DNA from: Lithospermum erythrorhizon
Lineage: Eukaryota; Streptophyta; Magnoliopsida; Boraginales; Boraginaceae
DNA length: 64,000 nucleotides
Direction of reading: 5' to 3'
NCBI GenBank assembly: GCA_019722365.1
Contig: JADFUC010000889.1
Location: 124,001 to 188,000, forward strand
The notes beneath the pieces were generated by a model. That model was given only the letters and a program-made list of their open reading frames with translations, made no database searches and had not been told where the DNA came from. This document shows, one piece after another, positions 56,381 to 64,000 of the stretch. The position numbers and the translations under genes are program-made. How positions within the stretch are numbered: the first letter of the stretch is position 1; every line of letters begins with the position of its first letter.

Positions 56381-56740
56381 TTAATTTTGTCCTTGTGGTT
56401 TGCATGTCGTATTAATTTTCCATCCTTGTAATTTCATCCTGTCAACTTGGCCTCTAATAAAGGTTGCTTCCTATCAATTTGTCACTTGTAAACTTCAGGG
56501 TGTAAAGAGCAAAATAGACAAATGACTAAACTTTCATTTGTGGGAGTAGCGTGAAGTTGGTGAGGTCGGGTTGTGTTCACTCCAAAAAATAGAGTTTTAG
56601 TCATTTGCCTTTTCCCTAGAATTTACAAGGGACAAATTGATAGGATAGAAGGTTAGGGTGTAAATTGATAAGAATGAAGAAATCTTTAAAGGCAAGTTGA
56701 CATGATAGAAGTTACAAAAATGAAAATAGATCTTAATAAT
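56381..56740. mobile_element. Foldback MITE with arms of about 150 bp
   Basis: The left arm (about 56381-56532) and right arm (about 56592-56740) are imperfect inverted copies. CAAATGACTAAA at the inner end of the left arm pairs with TTTAGTCATTTG on the right; TATCAATTTGTC pairs with GACAAATTGATA; ATCCTGTCAACTTG pairs with CAAGTTGACATGAT. The loop is about 60 bases. Such a unit transcribed in either direction would form a long hairpin RNA. No transposase is present. Confidence 0.75.
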
Positions 56741-57944
56741 CGTACAATTTACTTTTTCAATTATCAAAAATCAAAATTGACCCATACAATTTTGATTTGA
56801 ACTAAAATTATAATGTTAATGATAAAATAGAGAGAAAAAACTATAACATAATATATTTCTAAAAATAAACAATCTTTTAGGAATAAATGGAATATTTACT
56901 AATAATTAAACAAATTCAGCAAAACAATATACTATATACTATTTATAAACACATTTAGACTATTTTGGGTCGAAGAGGAAGGTTAATAAATAAGTACCAG
57001 AAGATGATTAAAAATTTCATTTCTTTCAATCAAGTTGTCATCAACTAATCATGGATTTTAACCATTACGCAATCCTATAGGAGAATTATTGATCAAGTTT
57101 TTAAGGATGGCCTTCATTCAGTGCTAGTTTCCTTATTAAACCACATCAATTCTCCCCATTACATTTCAATAATCGCGGAATGATCAAAACTGAGGCTCAG
57201 GCCTGCCAAGAGAGTGCACAAACATTAATTTGTCACAAAATACTCCCGTTTTAAATAACGCGAATGCCTTGTCACTAAAGCTTATTCATAAGAAAAATGG
57301 TATAAATTATCTACCAAGTTACTAGATTAATTATTAATCAAATAATTATCACAGACAGATTCGCAGTTCTTATAAATGTACACTCATTTATCAGATTCAA
57401 CACAATAACAAAGTAATAAAAGAATTTTCCTTGCTTTTATTATTCTCTCTCTTTCTATTTATATCAAGCTTTTTGGCTATATTCATACATTTATCAAGAC
57501 GATCAGTTTCTCTGTGATCAACGAAGTTCATACGCATAATTTTGGTCTCTCAAATTATTCCCTGTAAGTTTCCCGACTATAACTTTATTATACCATGGTG
57601 GTGGTAATAATATATATTAAATGTTTTCATACTATACTAGTAATAGTTTGGGCCTTTTATCGTTATTAATATAGGTATATACATAAATATATAAGGTTCT
57701 TTATGTTTGAGAAAGGTACACTGACTATACGTATACTCAAAATCTCAATAGTTACAATATTATATATATACAAAATTAAAGGCCAATATTTTGACAAACC
57801 TAGGATATTTGCCAGAGAAACATATATAATGCCAATCTTTGCCGGAACAACATAAACACTTTTTCGTCCCCTGCATGACTGAGATGCTCTGTTTGTGTCG
57901 CCACTTGTCTGCCTTGTATGATGTTCAATCGATTATCTTTAATA
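56741..57944. other. AT-rich spacer, possible old promoter-like tract
   Basis: A CT-rich tract (TTATTCTCTCTCTTTCTATT at 57438) followed by TATATCAAGC and, at 57560, CCTGTAAGTTT resembles a plant 5' leader with a splice donor. No gene follows, so this is only a resemblance. Confidence 0.3.
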
Positions 57945-58545
57945 CTCCCTCCATCCCACAAAGATTGTCCACTTTTTTTATAACAGAATAAAGATAATTA
58001 TGAAAATTATTCACACACAAGACTAAAACAGGATTTCGTCCCCACAATACAACAGAAGAAGCTTACCTCGTGAAATGCAAGACACAAAGCTGCATTTTTG
58101 GTCTCCCAAACTAATATTTTCAAGTTTAATTTACCAAGAGTTAGTTATTCCTCAGAATGACAAAGTTGCACTTTGATCCCCAAACTAACGCTACATTTAA
58201 TCTCGTGGATGTTTAGATTTAATCAAGTTTTAGTCGCACCAAAGCATAACCAGCCACTTACTGTAATTAAACTCGCTATGGCGTATACTATCGGGAACCA
58301 AAGTGCAACTTGGTGCCATTATCGTGACCATTTTTGACAATTTTCTAGTTGTAACATTCAAACTGGACATAAATATATTTTGTTAAGGTTGTGATAATAT
58401 TTTATAAAAAAATATATCGAAGGAAATAGTTATGTATTTTCATTGATATAGTTTTCTTACAAAGTATTATATAATACAAACAAAATATCTACGGTCAAAG
58501 TCAAGTATAACAAAAAACAAAAGCGACAATCTGGATTGAGGAGAG
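57945..58545. mobile_element. Stowaway-like MITE with TA target site and nested repeat
   Basis: CTCCCTCCATCCCACAAAGA follows TA at 57943-57944. The inverted right end (complement CTCTCCTCAATCCAGATTGTC) is followed by TA at 58546-58547. Both ends continue with inverted ATTGTC-C-CTTTT and TTATA-type sequence. At 600 bp it is long for this class. A second repeat with AAGTTGCACTTTGATCCC (58164) facing ACCAAAGTGCAACTTGG (58297) is nested within. Confidence 0.78.
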
Positions 58546-61500
58546 TATCATAATTATTATGAGTTTTGATATGCTTGTAAACCTTTCACATCAAATATCT
58601 AAATCTTGAAGATTTACCGGTACTTAATGTAATATATTTAGTGTCAGTTCTAAAGACTTAGCTTGTGAAATTTTTTATTTTTTCGCCAAGATTTATACTC
58701 AAATAATCTAAGACTTCACAAACGTTATTAACACCTCAGATTCGCCAAGTAGAACCATGGGTTCTGAGCGGCATTAGTAGGCAAGTGAGCTGCTTCCCTT
58801 GTCTTCATTGGACCACTGCTGAATTGCCTTGGTTTTTTCGTCCTAGTCTTAGCAAACTCCTCTGTTTGAGGGACGTTAGTAAGTAAGGAAACGTTTCCTG
58901 CTTACTTTCCAACGCTCTTCTTTGGTGTTTGCTTTGACTCTTTGCTTTCTTGATTTGATTTGGTGGTATGAGCAACTTGTGAGTTGGACCCGACTACTTT
59001 TTAGTCTATATTTATTTATCATCGGGATTCATTGAATCACATTCAAGACCTGACAACGATTCACAATATATATAATATATGATTTACCAATGATATATTT
59101 TGAGTCCAAAAGACTAGTTCACAAGACTCAATACATTACGGAGGATCTAAACTTGATAACGGTGCGGTGGCGCCACATCAATAGACGCCTCTCGGAGGCC
59201 TCTTTCCGACTCGGTTGATCAGCAGTTTCCGCCGTTGAAATCGCGGCGCGCTTACGACGGATAAATTTCAGATCTTGATACTGACTCTATTTTCACCATC
59301 GAATTTCCTCAGCCGTTGTCGGGGCGTGTGCCACATTCAAGTGACGCCTCGGGTTATGTCTGCCACTATCCGAAAATCGTAGATGAAGCTGTGATGTCTT
59401 GCAATTTTACAAGCACAAATGGAAATTACATACCCATATTCAAGTGGTACTGGTAGCCCGAAAAGAGATGACATATGGCAAAGATTTGATTATCACTAGT
59501 CCAGAAGACTAGTTATGTATCCAGTACATTTTACTATAATCACAACTAGTCCAAAAGACTAGTTCAAAAGATCAATATTTTAGAATCGACATCCATAAAA
59601 ATTAAGGACTTCTGAATATTCCGAAAGAATTTCAATCAATGCCCTCATTGTTTTAAAAAAATAATACGAAATCGTATGAATTCACTTATGAGACCCAAAG
59701 ACTCATACAATTTAGAGGATACGGATTCAGTGACATGATATGAATTTTATGAATTTGATTACTATCTATGATTTTGTTTAGGTCCAAAAGTACCTTACAT
59801 ATGAAATTATCTGAATATACAAACATTATTTGACTCCTTTGGAAGATATAATGGCGATTACATGTAATAACTCAGATGATACATATATCATACGTGGTAC
59901 AACTTATTTATATACCCACAAGGGGTTAATTCTTGAAGATTTAGTATCTAATTATATAATCAAGTGGTATACGTAGTCTGGCAAGTGCCAACTTGTAGAT
60001 ATTGCTAGAACTTATACCATTCTAAAAGATGAGAAAATTTCTTACTTAACAAAGTTGTCGAACGTTATCATACTACGAGGTGTCGTAAATTTAATCGGCC
60101 TGTATCAGTTTCCAATATACGCATCCTCAAAATTGTGTATTCAAGACGACCATATTCTTTAAGTCCGAAGAACCTAATCACTTTAAAAACCTACGCCCAA
60201 ATTGTCTATGATATCGAGACACGTTGAAAGCTCCGTAAGAGTTAATATTTATCAAAAAGTGTAAAGAAAGTCAATTGAAGGCCTGGAAGAGATAATATAT
60301 TATTTAGCGAAGAACACACATATTTGTATATAAAAATACACTTTGTCAACCGGAAGTTTGAGAATTGTGAAAAACTTTTATTATTGCTAGACCGGTTGTA
60401 ATTCATTCCTGGATCAATTACGACGTGAGCACAATTAAAAATTTAATCATTGAAGAGTCAATAAACTATTGAGTTTGAAAAATTTATGTGAGCTTCATGG
60501 TGTAAACTCCCAGTTGACTATTGTGGGGCATGTTGAACTACATGTAATACCCAATTGATCATTGGGAATTATTACACTACATGTAGCAACACTTGTTCGC
60601 ATTAGGCCAAATTATTATACACCTCCCCCAATATAGTTAGTTTGGTTAGAAATCAAATATTTTACCCTCTAATTTTATGTGCATCATATATTTTGAATAG
60701 CATACACAAATGATGATTTTTTCAAATATCTATTATACCTAAAAGGTATGTACATCTCTATACTTGAAAATATGAAATTAAAACCAATTTATCAAGTAAT
60801 TTTTCATTGTGATATATCAATATTTTTAACATTGAAGGGGAGAATAGTACACAACTGAAAATAGTTTATCTTGAAATGAAATATCCCTATGTTATATGAT
60901 CCTCAAGATGAATAAATATGAACTCGAAGTTTAAGAGAAGACACATCAGCTCATGGATAATATGAACCCGTGGTTCACTACCAAATAAATTTCGACCTCA
61001 AGATAGTAATGAAATAATATACCGCTTGTAAATACCAAACTAGAGTGTATGTTCTCGGCTAGAACTATCAGACGAATAGATTTTATCATCAAGATATGAC
61101 ATCAAGATGTATTCAAGAATATTAATTTAGACGTGATAAATTTATGAATGGTCAAAGAAAAGACGCAATCAAAAGTAAACGACTCATTATATAAGTGACA
61201 AATTTAGACTTGAAGTCTAATGGAAGATGATATTAGTGCATTATATCTGGGTACATGGTAATAAATGACCTATGATTTGTCATATAATATTTGTACCCTA
61301 AGAATCAATAAGTCAGAAGGTGACACATACACATTTTTATGTAGGTATCAAAATTCTAACATTTATAGCAACAAAAGATAATTTCTTGATTTGGCGTGTA
61401 CGACTTATAATGTAGCATGCAAACGAAATACGTATACATGAAAAATAAGTAGAAAGACGGCGACGCCCGGCGCACACATCTATATTCCCGAGAACTTAAC

Positions 61501-62083
61501 TCTACAGCTTAATACGAAAATATTCAATATTTAAAGCTCAACTTAAGATGGATCAGTAAGTTTGAACTGCATTATTAGACATGTATTAGCATGTTCATTT
61601 TATTTAGCATCGCATGTATATGCAAGTTTATCGATAGTATATGATACATGTTTAGCTCTGAATTTATATTATGTTTTATTTGATTGTATGATATATTTGT
61701 TTACTTATTGCGTGATATGAGACATTTGAATTATTTAGTGTAAGTTGGCATTGATCATACATATTTTTATTGTTGATTAGTTATTATTGATGATCTAAAT
61801 AATCATGATATTATAGAAGATTCGATTATAGTTTATAGAGACTCTAGAAGAGTTCTAAGTTGAATAAATTATCATGAATAAGTTAGCACTAGAACTTCTA
61901 TAGAATTCTCAGTTGTTAAACAAGATGTTTATAATCTTCCTTTTAATCAAACGCCTATATAAAGCGTATATACAAGCCAATCGATATGTAATTATAAATT
62001 CATACTCCTCAGAGAATTTTCTACTGTCGTGACAAAGACAAGCATAATCGACTAAACTAAATACTTTGTAAAAATATATACAT
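58546..62083. other. Decayed repeat DNA, no gene recognised
   Basis: The first part (58.74-59.4 kb) has GC-richer islands. ACTAGTCC(A/G)(A/G)AAGACTAGTT-type palindromic phrases recur at about 59112, 59497 and 59544. An imperfect inverted repeat, CTACATGTAATACCCAAT with ATTGGGAATTATTACACTACATGTAG, lies at 60538-60586. CCTATATAAAGCG at 61951 could be an LTR TATA region. The composition suggests a large dead LTR element, but no gag-pol motif can be read. Confidence 0.4.
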
Positions 62084-62311
62084 CACTACTAGAATACGCA
62101 AAGAGACGTGGAAAACCCACCCAAATTTGAGTCGGGCGCAGCCTGCCTCACTTGGCCCGAAAACTCAAACTGGCTTATACGAGCCTGCCGAGACGGGTAA
62201 GTAGCCTGAAATCAAAAATTAAAAAAAAATATAAAAATAAAATAAAATAGGTCCTGTCTCCAAATGCACGACTCCTTCCTGTCTCCATTAGTAAATAATT
62301 ATAAATAAAAG

Positions 62312-63960
62312 TTGACCCGTCTCTATCCCGTCTCCATTTCTAAAATACTAAAATCGATCCAAACTTCTCCCCTATTCTCGATTCAGACAACAGCCTCTCC
62401 CCCCGCGAAGCCTCTGGCCACCCCACCACTATCGCAAGCTCTGTCACAATCGCTCTCTCCTCCGGGGCCAGCTTCACCACCACACCCCAATCGCTCGAAA
62501 TCGCCTCCTCTCACAAGTAGGCCCACGGCCCCGCCTACTCCCTCGCCTCGAAACTTTCTCGAAAGTCACAAAAAATCCTCCACCCCTCCTCTACAATCGA
62601 TTAAGGTAATTTGATTATGTTTAATTTTAGTTTATTATTTGTAATATTATCATGTTTAATTTTTCGCTTATTATTTGATTATGTTTGATTATTTGATTAT
62701 GTTCAATTTTATTATTTGATTATGTTTAATTTGGATTATGTTCGAATTTGTTTATTATTTTTAGTTATTATTACTAATTAGTTTATTTCTAATATTTCAA
62801 ATAGTTGAATAATTGATAAATCGTAATCAGAGTAGTCAGTATCAAATATATTCTAGTAGCTTATATCGAGTAGTTAATATAGTCATCAGCTTGATTACCG
62901 TCGTCAATGGGCTTTATATTACGTTGAATATTGTTGAATATAATCAATATAGTCAATCGTTAAATATAGTTTAATATAGCGAATAGTTGAATATAGCTCT
63001 AATATAAATAATAGTTGAATATAGCCGAATATAGCTGAATAGTTGATTAGTTGAATATAGTCCGAATAGTTGATTAGTTGTCATTTGAATAGTTTATACT
63101 GGCTTAATAATATAGTTGTAGCTCAATAGTTTATATTATGTCGAGAAGTTGAATAGTCAGAGAAGTTGAATAGCCGAATTGCCAATAGTTGATTAGTTGT
63201 CGCTTTGAACGGTTTGAATAGCTGAATTGTTGTCGCTTTGGCTGATGAAAAATATTTCTAATGTTTTTAATTTGATTGCGCAGACGGTACGCGGTGGTGG
63301 CCACAAGGGAAAGAGAATGCCGCAGGTAACGACGCGCCGACCTCCAAAAGGCCGAGACTTCCTAGACTGTGATAAATGAGCCTCACGACTGGCCCTTCTC
63401 AGATAAAAGGGCAGCCGCCTCCCCAAAGACGACATCAGCTTGTTACAGACGGCCTAGCAGCTCATCCTCGAGACCGGATTTGACGCCGGGTTCGCCGCCC
63501 GGCCAGTCCTTCTACCGCTTCCGTGAGACTCACCGGGGACGACGCACGGTGCCCCGCCACGACTCGTGACGCCACGGGGACACCACGAAGCGACGGGATC
63601 GACCTGACGACCCGACCGAAGACGCCAGCCGGGTATCGCCGCCGCGGCGGCATTTAATCGCCCACCAGACGGTCCCCACGGGCGTAAGCCGAGTTGGGAG
63701 ATCCGCCACAATTCCTAAGTCTCTTAATATCAGTTTCAAATTTATCGGAATAGTTGAATATTTTTATTTATGTTTTCTAACGCTTTAATGCTTTTTTACT
63801 TTTTACTTTAGGCTTACGCTGGGCGCGCTTTCTCTCGACGCGGTTATGCTCCCGAGACAGATGACGCGGTCGACCAAGGTTCGCCCTCAGACAAATCGAC
63901 GAGATTAGTGGACTACATCCGAAATCGCTCCAAGTAAGTAGTATATATTTTGCAAAAATT
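62312..63960 (+). pseudogene. CACTA-2 gene remnant, partial
   Basis: Exon 1 (within 62312-62607) is open and very rich in Pro and Ser (PPAKPLATPPLSQALSQSL). It ends at ATTAAG then GTAATT, a good splice donor. The intron (62608-63282) ends GCGCAG, and exon 2 starts at 63283 with a T-V-R-G-G-G-H-K-G-K motif also found in CACTA-1. Exon 2 runs to about 63713, where the donor is CTAAGT instead of the GTAAGT kept in CACTA-1. Exon 3 follows a TTTAG acceptor at about 63811. Stops occur in exon 2. The product is unknown; its place suggests the TNPA-like gene of a CACTA element. Confidence 0.55.
62608..63282 (+). repeat. CACTA-2 intron of drifting TTGAATAGTT repeats
   Basis: The intron consists of degenerate units, first TTTGATTATG-like, then GTTGAATATAG and GAATAGTTGATTAG. 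It is in the same position as the CACTA-1 repeat intron but differs in dominant unit. Confidence 0.8.
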
Positions 63961-64000
63961 AGAAGTTTTTAAAAATATTTTTAGTAATGGGGTGAGTCTA

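Larger units (their letters stand above)
62084..64000 (+). mobile_element. CACTA-2 element, cut by the window end
   Basis: CACTACTAGAATACGCAAAG at 62084 carries the diagnostic CACTA terminus and aligns with CACTA-1 at 20734. The order of blocks is the same in both: subterminal region with CCTGTCTCC/CCCGTCTCC phrases, first exon, long AT-rich repetitive intron, GC-rich exon, intron, next exon. The right part lies outside the window. Confidence 0.78.

Noticed and set aside
63193..63739. Four overlapping minus-strand frames at the window end
   Set aside because: They are antisense to the CACTA-2 exon block, have Arg/Pro-rich composition from GC bias, and are not shared with CACTA-1.

Overview
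This window looks like repeat-rich heterochromatin from a flowering-plant nuclear genome, probably a eudicot. The evidence is the set of transposon families: Ty1/copia elements primed by initiator-Met tRNA, FAR1-type Mutator-like (MULE) transposases, plant hAT transposases, CACTA elements, Stowaway-like MITEs, a tRNA-derived SINE and a Cassandra-like miniature retrotransposon with 5S-like LTRs. The sequence is AT-rich with GC-rich islands inside the elements. I found no intact host gene, rRNA gene or ordinary tRNA gene. Nearly every coding region is a broken transposon gene, and the species cannot be named from this sequence.

Layout. 1-7.4 kb: a hAT-like terminal scrap, an unclassified 2.2-kb element bounded by GGTACC-centred hairpins, and a decayed hAT transposase on the minus strand. 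7.47-20.73 kb: a nested stack. A MULE with 49-bp terminal inverted repeats is interrupted by a 1.9-kb solo LTR (5-bp duplication), a 0.26-kb insertion (16-bp direct repeat), a complete 5.3-kb copia element (5-bp duplication) and a hAT element of about 2.9 kb. Removing the inserts leaves about 3 kb of MULE. 20.73-23.6 kb: a CACTA element starting one base after the MULE end. 23.88-24.60 kb: a TRIM-like mini-retrotransposon with repeated stem-loops. 25.09-29.89 kb: a second copia element of the same family as the first, inverted. 30.2-38 kb: a second FAR1-type MULE gene on the plus strand facing a Ulp1-peptidase-like ruin on the minus strand, with one repeat motif in its flanks and both introns. 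38-43 kb: a copia LTR piece and AT-rich tandem repeats holding a SINE. 43.4-47.7 kb: a third copia element of another lineage. 50.3-51.1 kb: the Cassandra-like element. 51-58.6 kb: an unclassified insertion between direct repeats, then several MITEs. 62.08 kb to the end: a second CACTA copy, cut by the window edge.

Nothing here forms a host pathway. The genes are transposases, gag-pol remnants and element-borne accessory proteins, all with stops or frameshifts. The most informative parts are the insertion order readable from target-site duplications, the TRIM stem-loops, the hairpin-ended 2.2-kb element, and the MULE whose introns and flanks share one repeat motif.
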